A stretch of 64,000 nucleotides of DNA from Lycocorax pyrrhopterus obiensis (GCA_014706295.1 JACSVZ010000003.1:576473-640472); one strand, 5' to 3'; positions 34,701-42,689 are shown, counted from the stretch's first letter. Numbers and translations: made by a program. Notes: generated by a model from the sequence alone, not told the origin.

Positions 34701-37508
34701 AGGAGCCAAGATCCTGAACCCTGCCAGGCCCAGCTTCCAGGAACGTGCACCCAAGGCAGAGCAGACAAGTTCCCAGACACCCACAGGTTCCTAAAGCAAC
34801 AGAAACCACATCCAGCCCTGGAAATCCTGGAGGGAAAGTGGCTGCAGGTGGGAAAGCACTTAAGGAAAGCTGCAGATGCTTGTCCTGGTACTCTTCCCCA
34901 AGGACACAGGGAAGGCACAAATGCCACCCCCCAACATCAGACGCTGCATTTCCCACACTTCCCCGAATTTGGGGAAACAACCACACACCCACACCAGAAA
35001 GGTGAGGCCCCACCCTCCTGGTGAGGCTGAGCCCAATCCTGTCACAGTCACCGTGACCAAGGCAAGCAAAGGGTGACAGCTCCCTCAGGTACCTTTGATT
35101 TCCTCCTCATCTTCAGAGGGCTCCCCACTCTCACTCAGCTCCTCAGACTCATCTGAGTCGAAGTTGAGGTAATCAGCTGCTGCTGACTTTCCCTTCTTGG
35201 GCTCCTCTGCCAAAGTGTCGTTAGCCCACGTGGCCACCTGGGACCGCTTCTGGTGAACCACCAAGAACTCCTGGAATGTTTTATCTTCTTGCAGCTGTGA
35301 AAGACAAAAAGCAGACAAGCTGTGAAGGGAGACTCACAGTGAACCTGGAATCCAAGACACCACCTTATTTCCAGCAGGGTAAAACCAAAAATCCCTTCAG
35401 GGGAGCTCAGTTTACACTGACAAGGAGATTACAGTCTGCTCAAGGTGTCTCATTCCTACTCTTTTTTTATAATTGGTGTTTAGAAACTACTTTTAAGAGG
35501 AAAACAAAACAATAAAAAGAGAGAAAACCCCAGACAAGTTAAATGTGACAGAACTCACACGTGGGTAAACCCCAGAACTGCTGACACAGAACTGACCTGG
35601 ATGCAGTGTGTGGTCACACGGGAGGAGGTGACCATTAAAAAATTGCACCCCAGGGTTGGGGTTGTTAAAATGACTTTTTACAGCAGAACTGGGCTGTCCC
35701 AGCCTGAGTCCCCAGCCTGGGAAGTAGGACAGGAAGGAACTATTCAGCAGCAAGAATGCAGGGACTGCAGCCCAATCTCCACTCACCTCCTTTAAGTTAT
35801 CCACTGGATCCTTCTTCTTTTTATCCTTGGGGAAAAAGCCCAGAAAGGTTCATTAGGAGCACAGGCAATGCCAGGGAACCCAAGAGCACAGCGAGCAGAG
35901 ATCCTAAGGCACCAAAGAGCAGCACCAGGACTCCAGCACCTGGTGTGCCAGCTGCTGTCCCCTTCTCCCCACGCCAGGCCACCCTTCTCTGTCAGGGACA
36001 TACAGCAGAGCCCCCAGGCACTGGGCAAGACTCACCTTCTTGGTGCCTGCAGGAGCTGCGCTTGCCAAGGGCTTCTCAGGCTGCTTGTCTGGGGCAGGGG
36101 CCTTCTGAGAGTGCTTGCTCCAGGCTTTGGGTTTTGTAGGGTCACCAAAAGACTTGCACAGCTCCACCTGGAAGGAATCAGGGCTGTAATTAAACACATG
36201 TTCTGCAGCCTGTGTTGTAGCTGCTGGGTAACTTCACTCTGTTACAACCCTGATGGGATGGAGGCTGTGCTGGAGCAACTTTTCACACATCTTGGTTTTA
36301 AAAGGCACAGAGCTGCACATGCAATCACCACGGGAAAGTTCAGAGCAGACACTCACAGAGCCCCAGGATGGTCTGGGTTGGAAGGGGCCTTAAAGTCCCA
36401 CCCCTGCCATGGGCAGGGACACCTCCCACCATCCCAGGGTGCTCCCAGCCCCATCCAGCCTGGCCTTGGACACTGCCAGGGATCCAGGGGCAGCCTCAGC
36501 TTCTCTGGGCACCCTGTGCCAGGGCCTGCCCACCCTCCCAGGGAACAGTTCCTTCCCAATATCCCATTCCTTAAGGTTCTGAGGAAGATTTTTCAGAGAT
36601 CAGCTCACCGTGACTCTGGAAGTGTCTATGAAGCTTTTGTTGAAGTGGTTCAGGGCCATCTGAGCTTCATCTTCAGACTTGTAGCCAATGAAGCCGAATT
36701 TCCGGAACCTGCCATCCTTGGTGTACTTCAGGCAGCAGTCAGTGAGTGTGCCAAAGGCAGCAAACAGCTTCCTGAAGCGGTCCTCCTTCATCTGGGAGGG
36801 GAGGGAGGACAGCAGGAAGGGAAATCAGCCATGGAAGTGACTCAGAGATGCTTTGTGGACAAGTCCAAACCGAAATATTCTCCCTCAAAGCTGTAGGAAC
36901 CACGGTGCGTCACAGCAGCACTGACAAAACCCCCTCCTTCAGCCACCAAACCCCCGCATCTCCCCCACGAATCCTGTCCGTGGAGGTGGGGAACAGGCGG
37001 GATCCCGCCGGGCACAGCGGCACAGAGGGCACCCGCCCCCGACAACGAGAGGGGAACAGCGACACAGCGAGGGCCACTCCCCACCCTGAGGGGCTGCCAC
37101 CTGCCCTGCCCATGCCCCCCCTGCTGCTTCCCGCACCCCAGGGCACCTTCCCGACTCCTCCAGGAGCTCTCTCACCATCCTCCCCCGAGGTGTCCCCGTG
37201 TTCCCCATCCCCGCACATGATCACGACTCCTTATCCCCTCCGAGCGCCGTCCCCGCGACATCTCGCTGCTCTCCCCCTCCAAAACCTCATCCTCCCACCA
37301 CTTCGAAGCTTCTCCCCCGGGGGGGGTCTCCCTGCTCTCCCCCATCCCCAGCACACCCTCCCGTCCCCGTGCCTCTCCCTGCCCTGCATCCCGCTTCCCC
37401 CCGCAGCGTCCGTCAGACCCATCCTAGGCCCTGCACGCCCCTCCCCACCGGCCGATCCCGCCACCGCCTCACCCCATTGGGGAGATTCTTCACGATGAGC
37501 CGCGACAT
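4600..37508 (-). CDS. RBM19: RBM19, RNA-binding motif protein 19 (22 coding exons; 3' end outside window)
   Basis: RBM19 (yeast Mrd1) is a nucleolar multi-RRM protein. It associates with pre-rRNA and U3 snoRNP in the small-subunit processome and is needed for 18S rRNA processing. Exons, 5' to 3' on the minus strand: 37473-37508, 36609-36791, 36036-36167, 35787-35825, 35093-35294, 33907-34163, 33351-33425, 33022-33100, 32234-32305, 31457-31657, 30743-30873, 30247-30368, 29448-29544, 28907-29017, 28239-28439, 27690-27807, 27330-27472, 26317-26377, 24982-25061, 24533-24588, 23132-23248, 4600-4705. All borders are GT/AG and the phases join without a break, giving 2,619 nt (873 codons). RNP2/RNP1 pairs mark RRM1 (codons ~1-75), RRM2 (~292-370), RRM3 (~395-475), RRM4 (~585-655), RRM5 (~710-795) and RRM6 (~815 on). 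Family members are about 960 residues, so the last ~85 codons lie to the left. Identification comes from recalled similarity to vertebrate RBM19 across the whole length. Confidence 0.96.
5640..5930. promoter_or_regulatory. Candidate conserved non-coding element (AT-rich island)
   Basis: It runs from AATAAATATTTAATG through GGCCATAAATGC, ATGATATAAGC and GTAAATGCACCATTATGAAG. It is unique sequence, unlike the GC-rich surroundings, with homeodomain-like TAAT cores and an RFX-like TTAGGCAACG near its end. There is no coding potential. Inference from composition only. Confidence 0.25.
5992..6010. repeat. (CAAA)n microsatellite
   Basis: Short run of CAAACAAACAAACAAAC in intron 21. Confidence 0.8.
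6103..6114. repeat. Poly-G run
   Basis: An uninterrupted run of about 12 G followed by ATGACA. Likely variable and error-prone to sequence. Confidence 0.75.
6253..6277. repeat. (CT)n-rich microsatellite
   Basis: Imperfect CTCTCTCCCTCTCTCTCTCT tract in intron 21. Confidence 0.75.
8836..9110 (-). mobile_element. CR1 LINE fragment (antisense to + strand)
   Basis: The plus strand reads as the complement of a CR1 3' region: GTGGTTTGGTTGGAAGAAAC, CTTAAAGCTCATCCAG, CAGCCTGGCCTTGGACACTG, CCAGGGCCTCCCCACCCTCC. This order is characteristic of avian CR1 copies inserted in minus orientation. It is 5'-truncated, as most CR1 copies are. Confidence 0.85.
10075..10235. promoter_or_regulatory. Candidate conserved non-coding element
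   Basis: AT-rich unique block with TAATCCCATTACAAG, GATAATTCAAGCTAATGAAA and TTGTTATCCCC (GATA-type, inverted). TAATCC is an OTX/PITX-type core. It is not repetitive and not coding. Inference only. Confidence 0.3.
10330..10346. repeat. (ATC)n microsatellite
   Basis: ATCATCATCATCATCAAG, five to six units, just beyond the AT-rich island. Confidence 0.75.
11375..11600 (-). mobile_element. Ancient CR1/L3-like reverse-transcriptase fragment
   Basis: On the minus strand 11380-11429 translates as MEFQNAFDKVPHKQLLRKI, matching the LINE RT motif-A signature (LDFxKAFDxVPHxxLLxKL). The continuation on the plus strand (AGGGCTCTTCTTTATAACTG, then CTCCTCCAGTCT) is also in the expected order for such elements. 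The rest of the frame is decayed. The copy is much older-looking than the young CR1 pieces and lies in an AT-rich island. Confidence 0.6.
11635..11652. repeat. Poly-A tract
   Basis: About 15 consecutive A within intron 21, on the plus strand. Confidence 0.8.
13540..13775. promoter_or_regulatory. Candidate conserved non-coding element
   Basis: AT-rich unique block with GAGGTATTTATAGGC, AGCTATTTTAATGCAG (MEF2-like) and CCTGATTAATTATTTTCATC (paired homeodomain-type cores). No ORF or repeat explains it. Inference from composition and motifs. Confidence 0.3.
14352..14412 (-). mobile_element. CR1 LINE 3'-terminal fragment
   Basis: TCACTGAATGGTTGGGGTTG followed by GAAGAGACCTCTGGAAGCCA is the complement of a CR1 3' end. 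Only about 60 bp. Confidence 0.75.
17572..17800 (-). mobile_element. CR1 LINE fragment
   Basis: CACCCTGTGCCAGGGCCTCC, CCACCCTCCCAGGGAACAGT, then CCCTTTAGGCCCTGGAAGGG, the same block order as at 8.9 kb. Inserted in minus orientation and lacking its 3' end. Confidence 0.8.
18690..19080. promoter_or_regulatory. Candidate conserved enhancer-like element with T-box site
   Basis: The longest AT-rich unique block of the intron. It contains TTTGCATGGAATGCTCTAAT (octamer-like TTTGCAT, TEAD-like GGAATG, homeodomain TAATTAA), an exact T-box half-site AGGTGTGA (18903-18910), and TTTATAATGGG and TTTATTATAATAGG stretches. There is no ORF. The neighbourhood of T-box genes in tetrapods makes the T-box site notable, but function is inference. 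Confidence 0.35.
19780..20200. promoter_or_regulatory. Candidate conserved non-coding region (weak)
   Basis: AT-richer unique sequence with GTGGTTTTCTAAATTTTATC, AACGTTATAAAGC and GAGTTAATTGGAACGGCCAA. It is non-coding and not obviously repetitive. Weak evidence from composition alone. Confidence 0.2.
21005..21225. repeat. AT-rich microsatellite cluster (TA, TG and ATTTATTT units)
   Basis: ATAAATATATATATGCACAC, then ATATATGTAATATATGTGTG, then two near-identical TTAATATTTATTTACT units and ATTTATTTATTT. A compound low-complexity tract in intron 21. Confidence 0.85.
23132..23248 (-). CDS. RBM19: RBM19 exon 21 (start of RRM6)
   Basis: PAVKPARKKQTAKKQKTS then KILVRNIPFQATVREIRELF. The first part is a basic linker and KILVRNIPF is RNP2 of RRM6. 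The donor GTAGGA opens the 18.4 kb intron. Confidence 0.96.
24533..24588 (-). CDS. RBM19: RBM19 exon 20 (end of RRM5)
   Basis: GCTVDGHKLEVKLSERAV plus two bases of an Arg codon. It closes RRM5 (family form: VVDGHKLEV.ISERA). Donor GTGAGG. Confidence 0.95.
24982..25061 (-). CDS. RBM19: RBM19 exon 19 (RRM5 RNP1)
   Basis: The split Gly, then ALLSMGFGFVEYKKPESAQK and ALRRLQ. MGFGFVEYK is a textbook RNP1. Ends in phase 0 at GTGAGC. Confidence 0.96.
26317..26377 (-). CDS. RBM19: RBM19 exon 18 (RRM5)
   Basis: TFSKVGALKSCTISKKKDKA, the helix 1-strand 2 part of RRM5. Twenty codons plus one base; donor GTACTC. Confidence 0.95.
27330..27472 (-). CDS. RBM19: RBM19 exon 17 (polyglutamate tract, start of RRM5)
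   Basis: GEAVKDSEEAAAR, then 12 consecutive Glu codons (27399-27434), then NIPGCTLFIKNLNFATTED. CTLFIKNLNF is RNP2 of RRM5. The Glu run is a mixed GAA/GAG repeat and is probably length-variable between birds; human RBM19 also has a Glu tract here. Confidence 0.95.
27690..27807 (-). CDS. RBM19: RBM19 exon 16 (end of RRM4, linker)
   Basis: FHSAPLYLEWAPMGVF is the conserved last strand of RRM4. NPAPQKKKPGVAEKEDEAG begins the acidic linker to RRM5. Ends in phase 1 at GTAAGA. Confidence 0.95.
28239..28439 (-). CDS. RBM19: RBM19 exon 15 (RRM4)
   Basis: AAGERSRTVILVKNLPAGTS, later GRVLLPEGGITAIVEFLEP and AFTSLAYTK. It contains almost the whole of RRM4. Its RNP1 (ITAIVEFLEP) lacks the usual aromatic pair, as in family members. 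Sixty-seven codons, phase 0. Confidence 0.96.
28907..29017 (-). CDS. RBM19: RBM19 exon 14 (inter-RRM linker)
   Basis: ESKDSVAVRVALGETELVQE then IRRFLVENGVSLDSFSQ, 37 codons, phase 0 at both ends. The VALGET.LVQE signature is diagnostic of RBM19. Confidence 0.96.
29448..29544 (-). CDS. RBM19: RBM19 exon 13 (inter-RRM linker)
   Basis: SHNWNALFVGTNAVADAMAQ followed by RYNAPKSQVLDA. This module between RRM3 and RRM4 is conserved in RBM19 and Mrd1. Donor GTGAGT. Confidence 0.96.
30247..30368 (-). CDS. RBM19: RBM19 exon 12 (end of RRM3, linker)
   Basis: GRMMHLLPSTIKKEKVED closes RRM3, then SSSYKKRKEAKDKANSA, a conserved basic linker. It ends two bases into a Ser codon at GTACAG. Confidence 0.95.
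30743..30873 (-). CDS. RBM19: RBM19 exon 11 (RRM3 RNP1)
   Basis: PLSEIHFPIDKLTKKPKGFA continuing FITYMIPEHAVKALAELDGQ and VFQ. KGFAFITYM is RNP1 of RRM3. Ends in phase 0 at GTACAG. One of the most conserved parts of the gene. Confidence 0.96.
31457..31657 (-). CDS. RBM19: RBM19 exon 10 (end of RRM2, start of RRM3)
   Basis: Codons 359-426. GGRCVEVSRCRNAPK aligns with the final RRM2 strand (family GRYIEVFREKN), then an acidic DDEEEEDLAES linker, then GRLFVRNLPFTSTEEDLEKI, the RNP2 strand and first helix of RRM3. The acceptor at 31658-31659 is the only one that keeps phase. A second AG about 30 nt further in would break the frame. The Cys/Ser replacements in the RRM2 strand are unusual. Confidence 0.91.
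32234..32305 (-). CDS. RBM19: RBM19 exon 9 (RRM2 RNP1)
   Basis: The split Gly, then YIFVDLKSEAEMQRALKRKK and EFL. GYIFVDL is the RNP1 strand of RRM2. The exon begins and ends in phase 1 (donor GTAAGG). Confidence 0.94.
33022..33100 (-). CDS. RBM19: RBM19 exon 8 (RRM2)
   Basis: QKIRDFFFPLKPVAIRMG followed by KKAQGKNS: helix 1 and strand 2 of RRM2, highly conserved in the family. It ends with one base of a split Gly codon at GTAAGA. Confidence 0.94.
33351..33425 (-). CDS. RBM19: RBM19 exon 7 (start of RRM2)
   Basis: Twenty-five codons ending FTVKLRGAPSNITE. FTVKLRGAP is the RNP2 strand of RRM2. Donor GTAAGT. Confidence 0.93.
33907..34163 (-). CDS. RBM19: RBM19 exon 6 (acidic/lysine-rich linker)
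   Basis: Codons 198-283. It opens KKGGKKAATSKELSDMDYLK, continues as Glu/Ser/Asp-rich low complexity, then ends in a basic GKKKKGSTLE. Alternating acidic and basic disorder is typical of nucleolar assembly factors. Donor GTACAG, ends in phase 0. Confidence 0.93.
35093..35294 (-). CDS. RBM19: RBM19 exon 5 (acidic linker, part 1)
   Basis: Codons 131-198. LQEDKTFQEFLVVHQKRSQ and VATWANDTL match the conserved linker helix of RBM19, then DYLNFDSDESEEL runs into an acidic stretch. It ends one base into a codon at a GTACCT donor. Confidence 0.94.
35787..35825 (-). CDS. RBM19: RBM19 exon 4 (39-nt lysine-rich microexon)
   Basis: Thirteen codons, DKKKKDPVDNLKE, between an AAG acceptor and a GTGAGT donor, phase 0 on both sides. 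It could therefore be skipped without shifting the frame. The lysine run may serve nuclear or nucleolar localisation (inference). Confidence 0.88.
36036..36167 (-). CDS. RBM19: RBM19 exon 3 (end of RRM1 and basic linker)
   Basis: Codons 74-117. VELCKSFGDPTKPKAWSKH closes RRM1 with the family signature, followed by a Lys/Pro/Ala-rich linker ending GTKK. Acceptor CAG and donor GTGAGT are clear. Confidence 0.95.
36350..36585 (-). mobile_element. CR1 LINE fragment in RBM19 intron 2
   Basis: GGATGGTCTGGGTTGGAAGG, CCATGGGCAGGGACACCTCC, CAGCCTGGCCTTGGACACTG, then CACCCTGTGCCAGGGCCTGC: a well-preserved CR1 3' portion in minus orientation, the same orientation as RBM19. It ends within roughly 25 bp of the exon 2 donor. 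Confidence 0.87.
36609..36791 (-). CDS. RBM19: RBM19 exon 2 (body of RRM1)
   Basis: Codons 13-73, starting MKEDRFRKLFAAFG and containing RNP1 as KFGFIGYK, then HFNKSFIDTSRVT. Phase 0 at both ends. This exon carries most of the first RNA-recognition motif. A CR1 fragment sits only a few tens of bases beyond its donor. Confidence 0.97.
37473..37508 (-). CDS. RBM19: RBM19 exon 1 (start codon, RRM1 RNP2)
   Basis: Twelve codons beginning MSRLIVKNLPNG, the invariant N-terminus of vertebrate RBM19. LIVKNL is the RNP2 strand of RRM1. The exon ends in phase 0 at a GTGAGG donor. The start was chosen because the RRM begins immediately after the Met, as in the family. Confidence 0.95.
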
Positions 37509-37700
37509 GGCAGCGACAGACGCCGAGGAGGGAGCGCTCAGCGCCGCTCACGCCGCGCCCTGGGCACCGCCATCTTCCCCGCGTCACGTGGGCCGTGTGC
37601 GTCATCGCGCAAGCGCCGGGGCGGACCCGGATGTTGGCCCTTAGCAACGGCCCCTTAGCAACGGGGCCTGCAGGGGCGGGGGGCATCACCGGGGCACCGG
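37509..37700 (-). promoter_or_regulatory. RBM19 core promoter and 5' UTR region (CpG-rich)
   Basis: The sequence upstream of the RBM19 ATG is very GC- and CpG-rich with no TATA box. On the plus strand it shows GCCATCTT (37569-37576; YY1-type, read AAGATGGC in the gene direction), CACGTG (37585-37590; E-box for MYC/USF-type factors), a TGCGTCA CRE-like site near 37598 and two copies of CCCTTAGCAACGG about 14 bp apart (37638-37664; RFX-type half-sites). This is a usual mix for a ribosome-biogenesis housekeeping gene. The exact start site cannot be seen. The CpG-rich zone extends roughly 36.95-37.9 kb. Confidence 0.7.
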
Positions 37701-37982
37701 GGACAGCGACCGGCGGGGAAAGGGGGGGGGAAGAGGGGCAGAATGAGGACGGGGTGAGCACCCCTGGATTTCCCCGGGAGGCGCGGCTGCAGCTCCCCGG
37801 CCCGTCCGCGCTGCTCGGCGGGGCCGCAGGAGGGAGCTCCACGCCCGCCGCTCCCGGCTCCGGCGGCCGCGGAGCCAAAGGCCTTCGGGAAATGTTGGGT
37901 TTGCGTGGGGGGGATGCCGCAGAGTGCCTCGATGTCACGTCTAAAAGTCACGCAGGAGCGAGGAGGGAAGGGGGACAGAGGG

Positions 37983-38135
37983 TCTGTCCCGGGGAAACTG
38001 TGGATCCCTGGATGGATTCAAGGTGCCTGGTTGGACGGAGCTTGGAGCAACCTGGGATAGGGGAAGGTGTCCCTGCCATGGCAGGGTTGGGAACGAGAGC
38101 CCTTCAAACCCAACCATTCTGGGACTCTATGAATA
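37983..38135 (+). mobile_element. CR1 LINE 3' end, sense orientation
   Basis: GGATTCAAGGTGCCTGGTTG, GGGGAAGGTGTCCCTGCCAT, CAAACCCAACCATTCTGGGA, then CTCTATGAAT. This is the canonical order of a CR1 3' end, including the ATTCTATGA-type terminus, read on the plus strand. Confidence 0.87.
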
Positions 38136-38354
38136 AAAGCAGCTTCCCTCTGAGGAATGGGTAAATAACTCCCAGCCAGAGAATGGTGCGTTGTGAGAGC
38201 TCCGAGGGATAACAGAGAGCAGAAGTCACGGAATAAATAATCCCTTGGGGGTTACTAAACACTGCAGGTCCTCTCCTACCTGAACATCCACCTACAGCTC
38301 CCTCATGAGGGGCAGCTCCGACTGCTGTGACCAGGGACAGGACCCGAGCGGTGC

Positions 38355-38470
38355 CAGGGCAGGGTTAGGTTGGATATGGGGAAAAGGCTCTTCCCCCAGA
38401 GGGTGGCCAGGAGCTGGATACTCCGTGACCTTGTGGGACCCCTCCAACTCGGGATGTTTTGTGCTTCCAG
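38355..38470 (+). mobile_element. CR1 LINE fragment, internally deleted
   Basis: AGGGTTAGGTTGGATATGGG, CTCTTCCCCCAGAGGGTGG, then GTGGGACCCCTCCAACTCGG and GATGTTTTGTG. The first half matches the CR1 region encoding the C-terminus of ORF2 and the second half matches the 3' terminus, so the middle is deleted. Confidence 0.75.
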
Positions 38471-40177
38471 GATCCATTGCTGGAGGCTGAGCATAACTGG
38501 GGGGAGCAGAACTGTTGTTCTTCAAGCATCTCCTCCTGCTCGCAGCCCCTCAGCCCCGCTCTGCCTGCCATACACGAGCCTGAAATCCGATTTTACACCT
38601 TTATTCCCAGAAGAAGATGCTCAGCACAGCTCTGAGCTTCAGCACCAGCCCTCACCCCTTCTCCCCACGGTTTGGCGTTACCCCAGGGATAACCTGGAGC
38701 AATTCCACCCGCTCACACCATGTCCTAGTGCCCCTTTGGGGCTGGTCCAGCAGGCTGAGCCCACCCCAAAGGCTGAAAGCAGCAGGAGGACAGGGCAGGA
38801 AGCTGTTTGGAGGAGGCAGCCCCAACTCAGCCCATCGCAGTGTCCTGGCGGGACTGGGGTGCAGCCCGTGCTCTCCCCCCGGGGGAATGGCGAGGGAAAT
38901 GCACTTTCCAGGAGGAGAGAGCAGAGACAATGGCCGGGCTCAGGGCACGGGAAGCAGGAGAGGGTGGGGTGCTCTGGGAATGCCCCCAGTGCCCTGCTCA
39001 GAGGGAGAGCAGACAGCACAGCCCCCTCCTACCCCACAGCCCTGACTGGGGCGCCCAGGGGAGATGCGCCTTTGTCCCTTCCCCTGCCCTTCACAGGGGT
39101 CTCCGTGAGAAGCCACGGGACGGGGACCCGGCTCCCTCCCCCCTCGCCCTCTGCTCCTGCCTCGTCCTTGGCCGGGCTGTCAGGGCTGTCACTCGGGATG
39201 CAGGCTGCCACTGACAGGACCCTCGCGCCATCACTAACACATCCAGACCTTGCCCGTGTCACTCCTGTCCTCTCCAAGACACTTGTCCCCCATCTCCCTC
39301 CCCGTGTCCCCCTCACCTGCCGCGTGCAGCCGGCAGCAGCACCCAGCTCCTGCCCACACAGCGCTGACCTCGCCTGTTCCTGACTGCTGGGACAAGGATT
39401 GATCCCGGCTGCGTCCGGCCCTGCTGCTCTTTGTAGGGCCTCACCTCCCACCGCAGCTGCACCTGGGCTGCAATCTGCCTCCTCATTGCCTTTTCTGCCA
39501 TTAGGGGCGATTTTCCCCCCTGCTCAGGTGCTGCAGCTGTGAGCCCTAAGCATGGCTGGGATCAGAAAGAGCCCCTTCTCCTGGGGAGTTTGGGGGAGCA
39601 GAGCTTTGCTGAGACAGGGTCAGGTACCCCACTGACTCTTGATTCCAGTGTCCATGCAGGAACGTGGGTTTGGCAAAGCCCGTGGAGATTTCAGCTCTGC
39701 TGAAATTGCAAACAACTGATTTTATCCCTCCCCAGGTGCAAAGGTTCAGTACAGCAGCACAAGATTTGCGCACACTGACTTCAGATTTGATTTCCTTTGT
39801 GGGTTCTGCTCCTCAGGGTGGGTCAAGATTCTAAGTTTACAAATGTGAGACTGGGAGCATCTTTTTCTGGAGAACTGGGGATTTTAGTGGGGATCAGAGA
39901 GGTAAGAGAGTTGCCCCTTCAGCAGGTGCTGGAAAAGAAAGAAGAAAGAAGCGGCTGCAGAGCCTGTCTGCCCCTGGGGATGCGAGGGCAGAGGGCAGAT
40001 GCATCCCTCTGTGGGATGGAGAGGTGCGCGGTGTTTGGAGAGGTGCTTCTCTTGCTCTTTGTCCCCCATGGTGTCCAAAGGGGCACCAGAGGTTCCCCCC
40101 GACTTCTCCAGGTGCCACGCCGGGCAGGCAGAGCTGTGGCCCCGAGCCAGAGCAGCTGCTGTGCTGTGGTGTCCTGC

Positions 40178-40225
40178 CCGGCCAGCCCTGGCACGGCCAG
40201 CCCCGGCACGGCCAGCCCTGCCGAG
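40178..40225. repeat. GC-rich 15-bp minisatellite
   Basis: Three near-identical units of GGCACGGCCAGCCCC/T in tandem, in a CpG-rich patch. Short, probably variable. Confidence 0.8.
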
Positions 40226-42689
40226 AAGGACGAGCGCAGCCGCGGGGTGCCCTTCATGCCTGTCGGATCGGGAGCGCCTCGGCCACCGCCGGACGCTGCT
40301 GGAGGTGAACGGGGAAGGTAAAAGATCCCTCTGAGCCGGGGTCACCTTGGCTGTGACAGGATCCCCCACGCCAGGCAGCCGCTCTGCTGCTCACAGGATG
40401 CTGCTGGGCAGGTCTGGGGATGGGGGGGTTCTGAGTGTGCCCACACCCTCCGTGGCAGTAAGCACTGGAGGTGCTCCGTTTCCTTGGCACCCTTGAGTCC
40501 TTCCCTTTTCTTCCAGATGTGGGAAATGAGCGGAATTCAGCCTCGGGGGGTTCCTGCAGAGGGCTGTCACCTGGCTGAGGTGACTTCTGACTGAATTAAC
40601 CCACAGACACCAGCGAGGACAGGGATGAATGGGACCCAGCAACACTCACGGCCTGGTTTTGGTGTGCTGCCCCTGCTGCAGGGGGTAACATTATTTTAAT
40701 AACAGCACCGTAGGAAATGCTGCCTGAATCTCCTCGGTTTTGCTGCTGGAGACATTAAATTTTGGGAGGGGAGATGGCCAGAGCCTCCTCTTGTGAGCAA
40801 ATTGTCCTGACAGTCCTGAAGGAGGTAAAAGGCTGCTTTTAATGACACAGCTGGTGCTTGGGAAGGCAGTGCCCGGGACACTTGTGCCTACAGTGCTGCA
40901 CAACGGGATGGGGCCAAGGGAGAGGGAGGAGGAGGAGGAGAAATTGTCCTTCTGAAGGGCTTCATGGCTGGGACTCTGCCCAGCCTGGCCTGCCAGAGCC
41001 TCTGCCAGAGGGACAGGATGCTGCAAGGATGCTGTCCTTGCCTGGGGGTGTGAGTGCTGCAGTGTCACTGTGGGCAGCACAGTTTGGCTGCCAACCACAG
41101 CTCCCCTCACCTGAACCCGCTGCCTCAGCCGAGGGCACCGCCTGGAAGCGTGTGCCATGCTCCTGCTCTCTGCCCTCCTTTTGCCTGCAGGTTTTTTATG
41201 GAGATCGTGTCTTTTCAAGGCCTTGCAGCTGAACTGCAGCACTGATGGGGGAGAGGATGAGGAAGGGCAGGAGGAATTTCCCCCATCACATTGGGCACAA
41301 ACAAGCTGCTGATGCCAGCGTGACTTGCCATGGAGGAGGATTCACCAAGGACTTGGCAATCCAGATAATCCAAGTGCTTTGCGTTACAGCACCTGGGGGA
41401 CAGAGGTTAAATCCTGTCCATGAGCAGTAATTCGTCTGCCAGAACAGGTAAGGGGACCACCCTTGCCCTAGAGAGCAGCCACCACCAGAGCAGGTCTCAG
41501 ACCTTCTCCTGTCCCTGTGAGCAGCTGATGGTGGTGGCTGGCAGAGCTGAAGGAGATGATCCATGAGGTCAAATCCCTCCTGGCATCACTCTGCCCATCA
41601 CAGCCCACGTGCCTGCCTAGCAGAGCCTCCCATGGTTCTCCAGAGGGGATGGGCTGGAGCTTGGCACTGAGCACACAGAACCTGCCAGGGCTGGAGTGGG
41701 GTTAGAGGAAAGGTCGATCCAGGCCCTCTCCTGACCCCACCTAAAGCTGGGGGAGATGTTGGCTGTGTTCTGCCACAGCTGCTGCTGTCACCCACCCAGG
41801 ACACTGTTTCCTCCAGGTGACAGATAAGGTCCGACTCCTTTTCCAAGCTGCCCCAAGCAGCTCTCCCTTCAGCCCTTGACAGACTCCCCACCAGCCTTCC
41901 TGACGGGTGTGCATGGGACCCTCCATGAGGAGACCAGGGAGAGGGATTTTCCTGCTGCTGCCCCTTGCCTGCTCTCTCCTTCATCCATCACCCCTTCCAC
42001 CGCCTCGAGTTTCCTTTATTTCTGTATTTTTGGGTGTGTGTGTGCAAATGGGCTCAGGGGAGGGTCCGGGCAACAGCTGCCTTTGATCAGCGCAACATGT
42101 GGGAGATGGAGCACTTCAGGAATGCCGACTCCTGATCAAAGGTGGGAACACAGTGACAGCCGGGACTTGGCAAAAACCCATCCCGGGTAATCCCTGCTGG
42201 GGAGCCGGGGGGTCGGCTCAGGGACCCACCCAGGCAGAGCCCGCAGCTCATCAGAGGGACGGATCCGTGCCCCGACAGGGTGAGGGGAGCAGGGCTGCTC
42301 CATCTGCCCCAGGGCTCTGTCCCGAGCAGGGCGTTATCCTCTCTGCAACGGGAAATGGGATGCCCAGCTCTCCCTGGCTCCTCCATCCTCCCTGCTCCCG
42401 CACGCCGGCACCCTCCAAACCCTGCAGCTCCTGCAGCTGCTCCCTGGAGAGGGAGCTGAGGGGAGAGAGGGGCAGTGATGCCCTGAGACTTCCAGCGCCT
42501 CCAAAAAGATGGATGGAAAGGTCACTTGGGAGGAAAAGGGAAGGCAAATCGGCCCCTCCCGACAGACACCCGGGGTTTGGGGACAGCAGGGACACAGCTC
42601 CCAGCCCCTGCCCCGTCCCAGGTGTGTGGGTGGCAGTGCAGGACAGCCCCGCTGCCAAGAATGTCCCGTGTCACCTTCCCCCGCGGCCG

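Noticed and set aside
35868..36896. 342-codon plus-strand ORF spanning RBM19 exons 2-3
   Set aside because: Antisense to confirmed exons and passes through a CR1 copy.
37595..38164. Possible divergent gene from the RBM19 CpG island
   Set aside because: The 189-codon frame is Gly/Arg-rich CpG-island noise and ends in CR1; a divergent non-coding transcript remains possible but is not visible in sequence.
38370..39383. 337-codon plus-strand ORF upstream of RBM19
   Set aside because: Begins inside a CR1 fragment; Pro/Ser/Gly composition expected from random GC-rich DNA; no family signature.
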